Positions 1-9,268 of a stretch of 64,000 bases of DNA are shown piece after piece. Within the stretch, counting starts at the first letter, position 1; each line of letters opens with the position of its first letter. Source of the stretch: Microbulbifer thermotolerans (GTDB taxonomy: Bacteria > Pseudomonadota > Gammaproteobacteria > Pseudomonadales > Cellvibrionaceae). Position numbers and translations under genes: made by a program. The notes below the pieces were generated by a model. The model did no database searches and was not told where the DNA came from. It saw only the letters and a list, made by a program, of their open reading frames with translations. The DNA is taken from positions 372,001-436,000 of the forward strand of contig NZ_FOKT01000001.1 of NCBI RefSeq assembly GCF_900112305.1, given 5' to 3'.

Positions 1-473
1 CAATTGCGGGCGTAGCCCGCTTGGTTGAATTGTATAAAGGCTGTGTGCAATCTATCGGCAGCGCTATTTTCACCGTGTCTGCGCAGTATTTCGATCACAC
101 ACTCTGCGGTACAGAGGCCGCCATTGGGCTGGTTGCGTCGCAGGCGGTAGTTGGATGCGGTGTCTGTTGTCAGCGTCACCCGGGGCGCCGCTTGTAAATA
201 GGGGCTGTGGTTGTAAATTTTTCTGGCTTCCTGCCAAGTGGCGTCGATCAATATCACCTGCGCGAAATCCTCCAGCTGTGTGCCTCTCGACTCTCCCCCG
301 GGATACACCAGAACAGCCTTCCCGCATTCAATGGCCTTCACCAGATCGACAGCTGGGCTGCGGCGCGCCCACACCAAACGTTCTACCATATTTCCGCAGT
401 GCTGCAGGGCCAGTGCGCCGGTATTGGTTTTTCGCTCCAGCTCGCGTTGGTGGGTCAGCAGAGTAATTTTCAT
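1..473 (-). CDS. DTW-domain tRNA-uridine aminocarboxypropyltransferase, 3' end cut by window edge
   Basis: Reading the minus strand from an ATG at 473 gives an open frame of 157 codons that runs off the left edge. It begins MKITLLTHQRELERKTNTG and contains the family signature IDATWQEARK followed by a YRLRRNQPNGGLCTAE stretch. This matches the DTW family (TapT/YfiP), which transfers the 3-amino-3-carboxypropyl group of SAM to a uridine in tRNA. The N-terminal cysteine-rich zinc segment of the longer E. coli type is absent, so this is the short form. The last visible residues already resemble the family's C-terminal end, so only a few residues should be missing. The frame and motif are seen directly; the reaction is inferred from the family. 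Confidence 0.85.
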   Translation of the reverse strand, partial: MKITLLTHQRELERKTNTGALALQHCGNMVERLVWARRSPAVDLVKAIECGKAVLVYPGGESRGTQLEDFAQVILIDATWQEARKIYNHSPYLQAAPRVTLTTDTASNYRLRRNQPNGGLCTAECVIEILRRHGENSAADRLHTAFIQFNQAGYARN

Positions 474-515
474 TCCTGGTTTGGGCTTGTACCTTTTTAA
501 GCGCAGCGTTTTTAA

Positions 516-645
516 GGTATTTTGATCAAATCGAGTGAGTGCTGCAGCCAGTTTAGGGGGCGGGCAATGGGGAAGCTATTTCGAAAGCGCACTAGTACTC
601 GCCTGTACCCGATGGTTTCGAAATGGACACTCCATTATAGGTTCC
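516..645 (-). repeat. Palindromic MITE-like element, shortened copy F
   Basis: TTAA stands on both sides (512-515 and 646-649). The interior has the same TTTCGAAA-flanked stem and the GCGCACTAGTACT stretch seen in the full copies at 29108, 48362 and 52952, but in inverted orientation. About 80 bp of one arm is missing, so the copy is 130 bp instead of 213 bp. It lies between nrdB and the DTW gene, both on the minus strand. Confidence 0.65.
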
Positions 646-651
646 TTAAAC

Positions 652-674
652 AAAAAACGGGCTTTCGCCCGTTT
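652..674 (-). terminator. Rho-independent terminator of nrdB
   Basis: On the minus strand an AACGGGC-GAAA-GCCCGTT hairpin with a stable GAAA tetraloop is followed by a run of T. It stands about 70 nt after the nrdB stop codon. Confidence 0.85.
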
Positions 675-742
675 CAAAACTTCTCTTCCTGTGAGCGACT
701 ATTTGTTGTCGTAATCCCTGTTGTTGGCTTTCCGGTTGGTGC

Positions 743-1999
743 TTACCACTGCAGCGCGCCGCCAGTCTGGTATTCAATCACCCTGGTTTCAAAGAAGTTT
801 TTCTCCTTGCGCAAGTCCATAATCTCGGACATCCAGGGGAAGGGGTTCTGGGCGCCCGGGAACTGTTCTTTCAGGCCCAGCTGGGTCAGGCGGCGGTTGG
901 CGATAAAGTGGAGGTACTCCTCCATCATATTCGCATTCATGCCGAGGACGCCTCGCGGCATGGTGTCGCGGGCGTAGGCCACTTCCAGTTCCATGCCTTC
1001 GAGAATCATCTGAGTGACTTCTTGCTGGAATTCCGCTGTCCACAGATGCGGGTTTTCCAGTTTGATTTGATTGATCACGTCGATGCCGAAGTTCAGGTGC
1101 ATGGACTCGTCGCGCAGGATGTATTGGAACTGCTCGGCGACACCGGTCATTTTGTTGCGGCGGCCCATGGACAGTATCTGGCTGAAGCCGCAGTAGAAGA
1201 AGATGCCTTCGGTGACCGCGTAGAAGGCCACCAGGTTGCGCAGCAGTTCCTGGTCGGTCTCTGGAGTGCCGGTCTTGAAGGTGGGGGAGCCAATGGACTG
1301 GGTGTGCTTGAGGCTCCAGGCGGCTTTCTTCGCCACGGAGGGCACTTCCCGGTACATGTTGAAGACTTCGCCCTCGTCCATACCCAGGGATTCCACGCAG
1401 TACTGATAGGCGTGGGTATGAATGGCCTCTTCGAACGCCTGGCGCAGCAGGTACTGGCGGCATTCCGGGTTGGTGATCAGGCGGTAAATGGCCAGTACCA
1501 GGTTGTTGGCGACCAAGCTGTCGGCGGTGGAGAAGTAGCCCAGGGAGTATTTGACAATACGGCGCTCATCTTCGGTCAGGCCCTCTGGGTCCTTCCACAT
1601 GGCGACGTCCTTGTTCATATTTACTTCCTGGGGCATCCAGTGGTTGGCACAGCCGTCCAGGTATTTTTGCCAGGCCCAGTCGTATTTGAAGGGGACCAGT
1701 TGGTTGAGGTCCGCGCGGCAATTGATAATGCGTTTTTCATCTACCTGTACGCGGGCGGCGCCCATCTCCAGTTCCTCCAGGCCCGGAGCCGGGTCTAATT
1801 CAGCCACCGCGGCCCGCGCCGCTTCGACCGCGGAGGAAGCGGCTTTATGGGCCGCGGGCGACGCCGGAGCACTGGCGGCTCCATAAGAGGGGCGCGCTTC
1901 GGTTACTTCTTGTTGCTGCAGCGTCTCCGGCGCCGGTCGCGGTTCGGTGGTTTTCGTTGTGGGTTGGGGCTGTGTGTCGAAGTCGTCCCAGCTCAGCAT
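743..1999 (-). CDS. nrdB: Class Ia ribonucleotide reductase, small (R2) subunit
   Basis: Diiron-tyrosyl radical subunit that works with NrdA to make deoxyribonucleotides in the cytoplasm. The 418-residue protein starts MLSWDDFD at 1999; an AAAGGG ribosome-binding site decides this over the longer reading from 2083. Residues 10-85 form a Pro/Ala/Glu-rich linker before the conserved core. Iron ligands can be placed at D160, E191, H194, E264, E298 and H301, with the radical tyrosine Y198 in EAIHTHAY, spaced as in E. coli R2. The C-terminal tail ([11 protein letters not shown]) is the part expected to dock on NrdA. It lies 325 nt downstream of nrdA on the same strand, so the two are probably co-transcribed. 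Confidence 0.97.
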   Translation of the reverse strand: MLSWDDFDTQPQPTTKTTEPRPAPETLQQQEVTEARPSYGAASAPASPAAHKAASSAVEAARAAVAELDPAPGLEELEMGAARVQVDEKRIINCRADLNQLVPFKYDWAWQKYLDGCANHWMPQEVNMNKDVAMWKDPEGLTEDERRIVKYSLGYFSTADSLVANNLVLAIYRLITNPECRQYLLRQAFEEAIHTHAYQYCVESLGMDEGEVFNMYREVPSVAKKAAWSLKHTQSIGSPTFKTGTPETDQELLRNLVAFYAVTEGIFFYCGFSQILSMGRRNKMTGVAEQFQYILRDESMHLNFGIDVINQIKLENPHLWTAEFQQEVTQMILEGMELEVAYARDTMPRGVLGMNANMMEEYLHFIANRRLTQLGLKEQFPGAQNPFPWMSEIMDLRKEKNFFETRVIEYQTGGALQW

Positions 2000-2324
2000 A
2001 ATTGGCCCTTTGATTCGTATCTGGTGGTTGAAACTACTTGTCATGCCGGGGAGTGGCACTTCGCCAAGCCAGGCTTGGCGCACCGGCAGGTCGCTGCCGA
2101 CACCCGGTCCGATTTTTGTTTGATCCCGCCTTCCCCCGGAAGGGCGGGTGGACCGGGGCCGGTGCGAGTGGTCTTGACCGCAGGTGCGGTTACTGCGCTC
2201 TCCCCCGAGAGTTCTTATTTGGCCATCCTATGGCCGGTCCGCAATTGCTCCGGATGGCGCTCCGGCGCCTATTGCGATAAGTCATACCCCGCCCCGCTGG
2301 CGTCGCGGGGGCAGGGCGCGCGCT
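2000..2324 (-). other. nrdA-nrdB spacer with several hairpins, no gene
   Basis: A spacer of 325 nt lies between two genes that should be expressed together. It has no credible ORF. It contains several inverted repeats: CGCCAAG/CTTGGCG near 2072-2091, a CCCGCC...GGGCGGG hairpin near 2127-2151, and GC-rich stems next to the nrdA stop. None has a following T-run on the minus strand, so they may act in RNA processing or stability instead of termination. Confidence 0.45.
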
Positions 2325-5258
2325 TTACTGGCAGGCCTCGCAATCCGGATCGTCCAGGGAGCAGGCTTTGGGGACTGCCGCGGGAACCGGTTCCGGTTGG
2401 GCTTCGCTCATGGCCGCCGCGCCGCCGCTAGTGGCACCGCCAGCGCTGACCGCGTTCAGAGTGCCGGTGTTCACGGTGGATTTTTCCGTGCTGGTGGCGG
2501 CCAGGGCGCGCAAGTAGTAGGTGGTCTTGAGTCCGCGGTACCAGGCCATGCGGTAGGTCAGGTCCAGTTTGCGGCCATCGGCGCCAGCGATATACAGGTT
2601 CAGAGACTGCGCCTGGTCGATCCACTTCTGGCGGCGGCTGGCGGCGTCCACTATCCAGCGCGGCTCCACTTCAAAGGCGGTGCGATATTTGGCCTTCAGG
2701 TCTTCCGGAACCCGGTCGATCTTTTGCACCGAGCCCTCGTAGTATTTGAGGTCGTTGACCATGACCTTGTCCCACAGGCCGCGGTCTTTCAGGTCGTGCA
2801 CCAGATAGGGGTTGACCACGGTGAATTCGCCGGACAGGTTCGATTTCACGTACAGGTTTTGATACGTGGGCTCAATGGATTGGGAGACGCCAGTGATATT
2901 GGCGATGGTTGCCGTGGGGGCGATAGCCATCACGTTGGAGTTGCGCATCCCCTGTTTTTTCACTTTTTCGCGCAGGCTGTCCCAGTCCAGGGTGGCGCTG
3001 GTGTCCTGTTCGATAAACTGTTCGCCGCGCTGCTTGGCCAGTATTTGGATGGAGTCCAGCGGCAGTATGCCCTTGCTCCACAGGGAACCCTCGTAGCTTT
3101 GGTACTTGCCGCGCTCTGCCGCCAGGTCGCTGGAGGCGGAGATAGCTTCAAAGCTGATGGCTTCCATGGTGGTGTCTGCGAATTCCACGGCCGCTTCGCT
3201 GGCGTAGGCGATGCCCGCTTTGTAGAGGGCGTCCTGGAATCCCATCAGGCCCAGGCCCACCGGGCGGTGGCGCATGTTGGAATTGCGCGCCGTCTCCACC
3301 GAGTAGTAGTTGATGTCGATAACGTTATCCAGCATGCGCACAGCGGTTTTGACAGTGCGGGCCAGTTTTTCCCGGTCCAGTTTGCCGGCGTCGTCAATAT
3401 GTTGAGCGAGGTTGACCGAGCCCAGGTTGCACACGGCGATCTCTTCGCCGGCCTTGGTGTTCAGGGTAATTTCGGTGCACAGGTTGGAACTGTGCACGAC
3501 ACCGGCGTGCTGTTGCGGGCTGCGCAGGTTGCAGCTGTCCTTGAAGGTGATCCAGGGGTGGCCGGTTTCGAACAGCATGCCCAGCATCTTGCGCCACAGG
3601 TCCACGGCGCGGACTTTTTTGTGCAGTTTCAGCTTGCCTTCCGCAGCCAGGCGCTCGTAGTAGTCGTAGCGTTCCTCGAAGGCCTTGCCGTAGAGGTCGT
3701 GCAGGTCTGGGCAGTCGGCGGGAGAGAAGAGGGTCCACTCCTTGTCTTCGAAGACGCGCTTCATAAACAGGTCCGGCACCCAGTTGGCGGTGTTCATGTC
3801 GTGGGTGCGGCGGCGGTCGTCGCCGGTGTTTTTGCGCAGTTCAAGGAACTCCTCGATATCCAGGTGCCAGGTTTCCAGGTAGGCGCAGACGGCCCCCTTG
3901 CGCTTGCCGCCCTGGTTGACCGCAACGGCGGTGTCGTTGGCGACTTTCAGGAAAGGCACCACACCCTGGGATTTGCCGTTGGTGCCTTTGATGTAGGAGC
4001 CGAGACTGCGCACCGGGGTCCAGTCGTTGCCGAGGCCGCCGGCCCACTTGGAGAGCATGGCGTTGTCCTGTATGGCGCCGTAGATGCCGAAGAGGTCGTC
4101 CGGTACCGTGGTTAGATAACAGGAAGACAGCTGTGGCCGCAGGGTACCCGCATTGAACAGGGTCGGTGTGGAGCTCATGTAGTCGAACGAGGAGAGCAAA
4201 TTGTAGAACTCGATCGCCCGTGCGTTCTTGTCGTCCTCGTTGATGGCGAGTCCCATGGCTACGCGCATAAAGAAGATCTGCGGCAGCTCAAAACGGGTGT
4301 CGTCACTGTGCAGGAAATAGCGGTCGTAGAGGGTTTGCAGGCCCAGATAGGTGAACTGGTGGTCGCGTTCACCCTTGATGGCCGCGCCCAGTTTTTCCAG
4401 GTCGAAAGTGGCCAGTTTGGGGTCCAACAGTTCCAGCTCGATGCCTTTTTGCACATAGGCGGGCAGGGTGGCCGCGTAGAGATCCTGCATCTCGCGGGCA
4501 GTGGCGGTATCGGCCACGCCCAGGAAGCGCAGGGCCTCAGAGCGCAATTTGTCCAGCAGCAAGCTGGCGGTGGCGTAGGTGTAATTGGGTTCCTGCTCTA
4601 CCAGGGTGCGGGCGGTGATGACCAGGGCGGTGTTGATGTCCTCCTCGGACACGCCGTCATAGAGGTTTTTCAACGCCTCGTCGAGGATAGCTTCTCCGTC
4701 CACGTCTTTCAGGCCCTCGCAGGCCTCCCGGACAATGGTGCGGAGGCGCTCCATATCCAGTGGCACTAGGCTGCCGTCTTCCCGCTTCACGCGGATGTCC
4801 GGGTGGGTGTCGGCGGACTGAGCGGCCTCTTGCTGCTTTTCCCGTTCGGCGCGCAGACGCGCGTGCTCTTCGCGGTAGAGCACATAGTCGCGGGCCACCT
4901 TGTGCTCGCCTGCACGCATCAGGGCCAGTTCCACCTGATCCTGAATCTCCTCGATATGGATGGTGCCTCCCGAAGGCATGCGGCGCTTAAATGTGGCGGT
5001 GATTTGTGAAACCAGTTCCTCCACCCGCTCATGAATGCGGCGGGAGGCGGCGGCAGTGCCGCCTTCCACGGCCAGGAATGCTTTGGTGACCGCGACGGAG
5101 ATTTTGCTGTCGTCGTAGGGCACTACGGTGCCGTTGCGTTTGATGACGCGGATCTGTCCCGGCGCAGTGGCGGCGAGGCTGGTGCTTTCGCTGGCTTGAT
5201 CCCTGGTAGTGTCTGTATTTGTAGGCACGGATTGAGAGCGCCCTGACTCTGTGTGCAT
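2325..5258 (-). CDS. nrdA: Class Ia ribonucleotide reductase, large (R1) subunit with two ATP cones
   Basis: Reduces ribonucleoside diphosphates. The 977-residue protein carries two consecutive N-terminal ATP-cone domains (about residues 36-135 and 153-240), the double arrangement known from Pseudomonas aeruginosa NrdA. Catalytic residues are visible: a redox Cys in QLSSCYL, the NLCTEI motif with the thiyl-radical Cys and active-site Asn/Glu, the partner Cys in AVCNLGS, and the YY radical-transfer pair in KTTYYLRA. The tail CSLDDPDCEACQ ends in the Cys-x-x-Cys shuttle. The ATG at 5258 has GGAG six nt upstream; a GTG at 5270 overlaps that site and is less likely. Regulation is described under the promoter entries at 5550-5645. 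Confidence 0.97.
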   Translation of the reverse strand: MHTESGRSQSVPTNTDTTRDQASESTSLAATAPGQIRVIKRNGTVVPYDDSKISVAVTKAFLAVEGGTAAASRRIHERVEELVSQITATFKRRMPSGGTIHIEEIQDQVELALMRAGEHKVARDYVLYREEHARLRAEREKQQEAAQSADTHPDIRVKREDGSLVPLDMERLRTIVREACEGLKDVDGEAILDEALKNLYDGVSEEDINTALVITARTLVEQEPNYTYATASLLLDKLRSEALRFLGVADTATAREMQDLYAATLPAYVQKGIELELLDPKLATFDLEKLGAAIKGERDHQFTYLGLQTLYDRYFLHSDDTRFELPQIFFMRVAMGLAINEDDKNARAIEFYNLLSSFDYMSSTPTLFNAGTLRPQLSSCYLTTVPDDLFGIYGAIQDNAMLSKWAGGLGNDWTPVRSLGSYIKGTNGKSQGVVPFLKVANDTAVAVNQGGKRKGAVCAYLETWHLDIEEFLELRKNTGDDRRRTHDMNTANWVPDLFMKRVFEDKEWTLFSPADCPDLHDLYGKAFEERYDYYERLAAEGKLKLHKKVRAVDLWRKMLGMLFETGHPWITFKDSCNLRSPQQHAGVVHSSNLCTEITLNTKAGEEIAVCNLGSVNLAQHIDDAGKLDREKLARTVKTAVRMLDNVIDINYYSVETARNSNMRHRPVGLGLMGFQDALYKAGIAYASEAAVEFADTTMEAISFEAISASSDLAAERGKYQSYEGSLWSKGILPLDSIQILAKQRGEQFIEQDTSATLDWDSLREKVKKQGMRNSNVMAIAPTATIANITGVSQSIEPTYQNLYVKSNLSGEFTVVNPYLVHDLKDRGLWDKVMVNDLKYYEGSVQKIDRVPEDLKAKYRTAFEVEPRWIVDAASRRQKWIDQAQSLNLYIAGADGRKLDLTYRMAWYRGLKTTYYLRALAATSTEKSTVNTGTLNAVSAGGATSGGAAAMSEAQPEPVPAAVPKACSLDDPDCEACQ

Positions 5259-5549
5259 GTAGATCTCCACAAGAACTTGTATGTCGTTTTCCGCTGTTGC
5301 CCGTGGGCAGTTTCCCCTCTAACCAGTGGGTCCGTAGAGAAGAGTATGGTGTGGAACGGGTCCGTCGTTTCCCTGTTCCCGCGGGGCGGGATGGGAGCAG
5401 GCCGCTTCGCCGCCGGCCCCCCTTGTGGGTGCCGGCCCTTGCCTGCGGCGGGGAGTCCATTCCGCCTGCTATTTATGAATTCGCTTTGAAAAACCTGTCC
5501 GTATGATGGCGCCACCGCGGCTGCCGGCTAGGGTTTTGCTGTTGTCTTA

Positions 5550-5597
5550 CCCCAATATATTGGGGTGGTCCTTAGGTTGCGCTACAAGATAATGCGG
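5550..5597 (-). promoter_or_regulatory. Pair of NrdR boxes upstream of nrdA
   Basis: Box 1 (5550-5565) is a perfect palindrome, CCCCAATATATTGGGG, whose core CAATATATTG fits the NrdR consensus CwAtATaTwG completely. Box 2 (5582-5597) has the core CAAGATAATG, 8 of 10 matching. Their centres are 32 bp apart, three helical turns, the spacing at which NrdR binds in gammaproteobacteria. Box 2 covers the proposed -10 element, as expected for a repressor. Confidence 0.8.
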
Positions 5598-5614
5598 TAG
5601 CAGGCCTAATTCAA
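5586..5614 (-). promoter_or_regulatory. Candidate sigma-70 promoter of nrdAB
   Basis: On the minus strand TTGAAT (5614-5609) and TATCTT (5591-5586) are separated by 17 nt. The start would fall near 5579, giving a 5' leader of about 320 nt. The hexamers are only 4 of 6 each, but their position between the DnaA box and the NrdR boxes supports the call. Confidence 0.5.
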
Positions 5615-5636
5615 GGCGAATAACTCCGTGGTTTTC

Positions 5637-5645
5637 TGTGGATAA
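5637..5645 (-). promoter_or_regulatory. Consensus DnaA box upstream of the nrdA promoter
   Basis: The minus strand reads TTATCCACA, an exact match to the DnaA consensus, about 23 nt upstream of the proposed -35 hexamer. DnaA control of nrdAB is established in E. coli; its use here is inferred. Confidence 0.6.
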
Positions 5646-5905
5646 TTTGTGGGTAGGCGGGGGAAGGTCAGTGGCCACTTCCATGCCAGTGCCCGCCGTT
5701 GCTGGGGGTGGTGAATGAGTGTGCAGGGCTTTTTAATCCAAGGGGGATTTTAAGAATTTTTTTTAATAGCAAACGGCCCCTAAATTAACCCCGGCAATAA
5801 CTATTTCGGTTTGTCTAGTCTTTGAGCAAAGTGGTACTAAGATGGCCGGTTTTTTCGAATGGGGTAGACAGGCCGGGCGACAGGGCTTCCGCTGGCGCAA
5901 AGTGA

Positions 5906-5946
5906 TGAACACGATTTTTGATGTGGTCACATCGGCCTCGTGTTCA
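5906..5946. other. Nested stem-loop downstream of argF
   Basis: TGAACACGA (5906-5914) pairs perfectly with TCGTGTTCA (5938-5946), and inside them GATGTG pairs with CACATC. No T-run follows on the minus strand, so it is not a classical terminator, although it stands 19 nt past the argF stop. The AT-rich stretch at 5735-5800 between it and the nrdA promoter holds no gene. Confidence 0.5.
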
Positions 5947-5964
5947 CCATCCTGCGCACCGGGC

Positions 5965-6879
5965 TTACTCGCTGTTTTCCTGAAGGAATTCCATCAGCGC
6001 TTTCTGCGCGTGTAGCCGGTTTTCCGCTTCATCCCAGACGACGGAGATAGTTTCATCCTCCAGTAGTTCGCCACTGACCTCTTCACCGCGGTGGGCGGGG
6101 AGGCAGTGCATAAACACAGCATCGCTGTTGGCGTGGCTCATCAGTTCGTGGTCGACCAGGAATCCCTGGAAGGCACGCTCCCGCTCTTTCTGTTCCGTCT
6201 CCTGGCCCATGGAGGCCCAGACATCGGTGGCGACCCAGTCGGCACCGCGAACGGCCTCTGCTGGTTTGCGCATTATGCGGACTCGGTCTCCCGCGGCGGC
6301 GACGATGGACTCCTCCGGCTCGTAGCCCTCCGGACAGGCGATGCGCAGTTCGAAATCGCACTGGCGCGCGGCGTTGATATAGGAGTGGCACATATTGTTG
6401 CCATCGCCGACCCAGGCGACCACTTTGCCCGCCGGGCTGCCGCGGTGTTCGACGTAGGTCTGGATATCGGCGAGCAGCTGACAGGGGTGGTAGCTGTCGG
6501 ATAGGGCGTTGATGACCGGTACGCGAGAGTATTCGGCGAAGCGCTCGAGTACGTTGTGGCCGAAGGTGCGGATCATCACCATGTCCACCATGCGCGAGAT
6601 TACCCGTGCGCTGTCTTCGATAGGTTCACCTCGGCCCAGTTGGGTGTCGCGCGGTGAAAGGAAGAGGGCGCTGCCGCCCATCTGTGCCATGCCCGCTTCA
6701 AAGGACACCCGGGTGCGGGTGGACGACTTCTCGAAAATCATGCCCAGCACCTTGTCGCGGAAAGGGGTGGTGGCGATGCCCTGGGCGCGCAGTGCCTTTA
6801 GTTCGATGGCGCGTTCTATCACGCTGTTGAGTTCGTCTTTGGACAGGTCCAGCAGGGTCAGGAAATGTCTGATGGCCAT
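5965..6879 (-). CDS. argF: Ornithine carbamoyltransferase
   Basis: Condenses ornithine and carbamoyl phosphate to citrulline in arginine synthesis. The 304-residue protein shows the carbamoyl-phosphate motif STRTR (about residues 53-57), HPCQ in the middle, and the ornithine-loop motif HCLPAHR near residue 270. Length is normal for the anabolic enzyme. An AAAGGGG site precedes the ATG at 6879. It follows argD by 22 nt on the same strand, so argD-argF form an operon. Confidence 0.96.
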   Translation of the reverse strand: MAIRHFLTLLDLSKDELNSVIERAIELKALRAQGIATTPFRDKVLGMIFEKSSTRTRVSFEAGMAQMGGSALFLSPRDTQLGRGEPIEDSARVISRMVDMVMIRTFGHNVLERFAEYSRVPVINALSDSYHPCQLLADIQTYVEHRGSPAGKVVAWVGDGNNMCHSYINAARQCDFELRIACPEGYEPEESIVAAAGDRVRIMRKPAEAVRGADWVATDVWASMGQETEQKERERAFQGFLVDHELMSHANSDAVFMHCLPAHRGEEVSGELLEDETISVVWDEAENRLHAQKALMEFLQENSE

Positions 6880-6901
6880 GCGTTGTTCCCCTTTGTATCA
6901 A

Positions 6902-8086
6902 TCAGGCCGCACTGCGGGTGAATCGTTGAATCAGTGTGCTGACAGTTTCCGCGATCCGGGCGCACTCGTCGTCGGTCAGGGTCAGCGGTGGCAGCAGGCG
7001 CACCACATTGCCGGCGGTGACATTGATCAGTATTCCCTCGGCGCGGGCCATTTCCACGATCTCGCCGCAGGGCCGGTCCAGCGCCACGCCGACCAGCAGG
7101 CCGAGGCCACGGATATCCACGACTGCGTCACAGCCGGCCAGTTGCTGGCGCAGCTGCTGCAACAGCCGGGCGCCGAGTTTTTCCGCGCGCTCTATCAGCC
7201 ACTGGTTTTCCAGTGTGTCCAGCACCGCCAGGGCGGCGCGGCACGCGAGCGGATTACCGCCAAAGGTGGAGCCGTGGCTACCAGCGGTAAAGAGGCGCGC
7301 CGCCTTGCCGCGGGCGAGGCAGGCGCCGATGGGTACGCCGTTGCCCAGTCCCTTCGCGGTGGTGACCACGTCCGGCAGTATATCGTTGTGCTGGTAGGCG
7401 AACAGCTTCCCACTGCGGCCGTTTCCGGTCTGGATTTCATCGAGCATCAGCAGCCAGTCGTGTTTGTCGCAGAGGTTGCGCAACCGGTTCAAATAGTCGT
7501 GTGCCGGCACGCGGATGCCGCCCTCTCCCTGTACCGGCTCCACCAGTACCGCGACAATGTCGGGGTGCTCGGCCGCCAGTTGGTTGATTGCATCTGGGTC
7601 GTCGAAGGGGGCGCGCAAAAAACCTTCCGGCAGCGGCGCGAAGCCCTGCTGTACCTTTTCGTTGCCGGTGGCGGTCAGAGTGGCCAGGGTGCGGCCGTGG
7701 AAGGCGCCTTCCATTACAACAATTTTCGGCACCGCGTAGCCACGTTCGTTGCCCAAGCGGCGGGCCAGCTTGATTGCCGCCTCGTTGGCCTCGGCACCGG
7801 AATTGGAGAAGAACACATTGTCCATGCCGGACAAGTACACCAGCCGGTCCGCCAGCTGTTCCTGGGTGGGAATATTGTATAGGTTGGAGACGTGCAACAG
7901 GGTGCGCGCCTGGTCGTGCAGGGCCTCGGTCACCGCGGGGTGACAGTGGCCCAGGCCGCAGACGGCGATACCGGCGATGGCATCCAGGTATCGCTGGCCG
8001 GCGTCATCCCACACGTAGTTACCTTCTCCCCGGACCAGAGTCAGGGTTCTATCGCCGTAGTTTTGCATCAGTGCGGGAGTGGCCAC
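6902..8086 (-). CDS. argD: Acetylornithine aminotransferase
   Basis: PLP-dependent class III aminotransferase, 394 residues, converting N-acetylglutamate semialdehyde to N-acetylornithine; enzymes of this type often also serve lysine synthesis. Visible family marks are the SNSGAEANEAA phosphate-binding stretch, EPVQGEGG, LDEIQTGNGR and the PLP lysine in TTAKGLGNG. It is the first gene of the argD-argF pair. The roughly 240 nt upstream, shared with the divergent grxD, shows no clear ArgR box. Confidence 0.95.
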   Translation of the reverse strand: MATPALMQNYGDRTLTLVRGEGNYVWDDAGQRYLDAIAGIAVCGLGHCHPAVTEALHDQARTLLHVSNLYNIPTQEQLADRLVYLSGMDNVFFSNSGAEANEAAIKLARRLGNERGYAVPKIVVMEGAFHGRTLATLTATGNEKVQQGFAPLPEGFLRAPFDDPDAINQLAAEHPDIVAVLVEPVQGEGGIRVPAHDYLNRLRNLCDKHDWLLMLDEIQTGNGRSGKLFAYQHNDILPDVVTTAKGLGNGVPIGACLARGKAARLFTAGSHGSTFGGNPLACRAALAVLDTLENQWLIERAEKLGARLLQQLRQQLAGCDAVVDIRGLGLLVGVALDRPCGEIVEMARAEGILINVTAGNVVRLLPPLTLTDDECARIAETVSTLIQRFTRSAA

Positions 8087-8330
8087 CTGTTATCTCCTCT
8101 GTGTCAGTGGGCCGAAAAAGGGAGCCGCAGAAAATTCGGTGCGGGCGGTTCTGGGCCGCAGTTTCCCCGGGAAGCGGGCAATACTAACATACACATTGTG
8201 CCGCGCTAGTTATAGGCGCGTGGAAATGGGCTTCTCGCGGCGGCGCACTGGGGTACAATGCCGGCCAGCGCGCTGCCGCCCGGCGCCCGGAATTAACCAA
8301 TACTTTCACTATCTGAGGTTAGTCATCCCT

Positions 8331-8663
8331 ATGGACACACTGGAGAATATCAAGCAGCAGATCGCCGACAATGCCATTCTGCTCTATATGAAAGGCAGCC
8401 CCAACGCACCCCAGTGCGGTTTTTCCATGCGAGCTTCTCAGGCGTTGATGGCCTGTGGCAAGCGCTTTGCTTATGTGGATGTATTGGCCAATCCGGATAT
8501 CCGCGCTGAGTTGCCCAAGTACGCCAACTGGCCCACCTTCCCGCAATTGTGGGTGAAAGGGGAGTTGATCGGTGGCTGTGACATTATTGTGGAGATGTAT
8601 GAAAGTGGTGAGTTGAAGAAGCTAATCGACGAGGCCGCTGCCGAAGGGGAGGCTGGAGAGTAA
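8331..8663 (+). CDS. grxD: Monothiol glutaredoxin Grx4 type
   Basis: A 110-residue monothiol glutaredoxin with the CGFS active site (Cys29) preceded by the KGSP loop, plus the WPTFPQLWVKGELIGGCDI glutathione/Fe-S surface. This family carries a [2Fe-2S] cluster with glutathione and works in Fe-S delivery and iron sensing. The start MDTLENIK at 8331 fits the family; the frame stays open upstream to 8079 but that part has no homology-like character. It ends at a bidirectional terminator shared with bfr. Confidence 0.95.
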   Translation: MDTLENIKQQIADNAILLYMKGSPNAPQCGFSMRASQALMACGKRFAYVDVLANPDIRAELPKYANWPTFPQLWVKGELIGGCDIIVEMYESGELKKLIDEAAAEGEAGE

Positions 8664-8683
8664 AGTCGGCTTTTCTCTGAAGT

Positions 8684-8715
8684 AAAAAAACCGCGGTAAT
8701 TACCGCGGTTTTTTT
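8684..8715. terminator. Bidirectional terminator between grxD and bfr
   Basis: A perfect palindrome: seven A, CCGCGGTAATTACCGCGG, seven T. It can stop transcription from grxD (+) and from bfr (-). Confidence 0.92.
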
Positions 8716-8788
8716 CTGTCTGACGTAGCGAAAATGTATTTGGGCGACCTCTGGTTCATATGGGCAGGTGCCGCCGATCTCACAACTG

Positions 8789-9268
8789 TTATTCCGAAGC
8801 TTTTTCCATTTGCGATTGCAGGTAGTTCTGGAGGCCGACTTTATCGATCAGTTCCAGCTGGGTTTCCAGCCAGTCCACATGCTCCTCTTCGGATTCGAGA
8901 ATTTTTTCCAGCAGCTCCCGGCTGCCGTAATCGCGCACTGACTCACAGTAGGCGATGGCATCGCGCAGGTCGGGAATAGCCTTTTGCTCGAGCTTCAGGT
9001 CGCACTTGAGCATTTCCTCGGTATCTTCACCGATCAACAGTTTGCCAAGGTGCTGCAGGTTGGGAATTCCCTCGAGAAATAAGATGCGCTCGATCAGCCA
9101 GTCGGCGTGCTTCATTTCATCGATGGATTCGTGGTATTCCTGTTTCCCGAGTGCTTTCAGGCCCCAGTTGTCGTACATGCGGGCGTGCAGGAAATACTGG
9201 TTGATGGCTACCAGTTCATTGCCCAGTACTTTATTCAGGTGTTCGATAACTTTGGGGTCGCCTTTCAT
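8789..9268 (-). CDS. bfr: Bacterioferritin
   Basis: Haem-containing iron-storage protein, 159 residues, assembling as a 24-mer. The ferroxidase ligands E18, E51, H54, E94, E127 and H130 and the haem ligand Met52 (IDEMKHAD) are all present, so this is an active haem-binding subunit. CAGGAG precedes the ATG at 9268. The partner ferredoxin bfd lies at 11035-11247 on the same strand, separated by a DUF2254 gene; Bfd reduces Bfr to release iron. Confidence 0.97.
   Translation of the reverse strand: MKGDPKVIEHLNKVLGNELVAINQYFLHARMYDNWGLKALGKQEYHESIDEMKHADWLIERILFLEGIPNLQHLGKLLIGEDTEEMLKCDLKLEQKAIPDLRDAIAYCESVRDYGSRELLEKILESEEEHVDWLETQLELIDKVGLQNYLQSQMEKASE

Noticed and set aside
6..20. REP-like hairpin GCGGGCGTAGCCCGC
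   Set aside because: It lies inside the reading frame of the DTW gene (encoding the Gly-Tyr-Ala-Arg stretch) and has no second copy in the window.
2184..4115. 643-residue open frame on the plus strand
   Set aside because: Antisense to nrdA; composition is that of a mirrored GC-rich gene and no motif or start signal is present.
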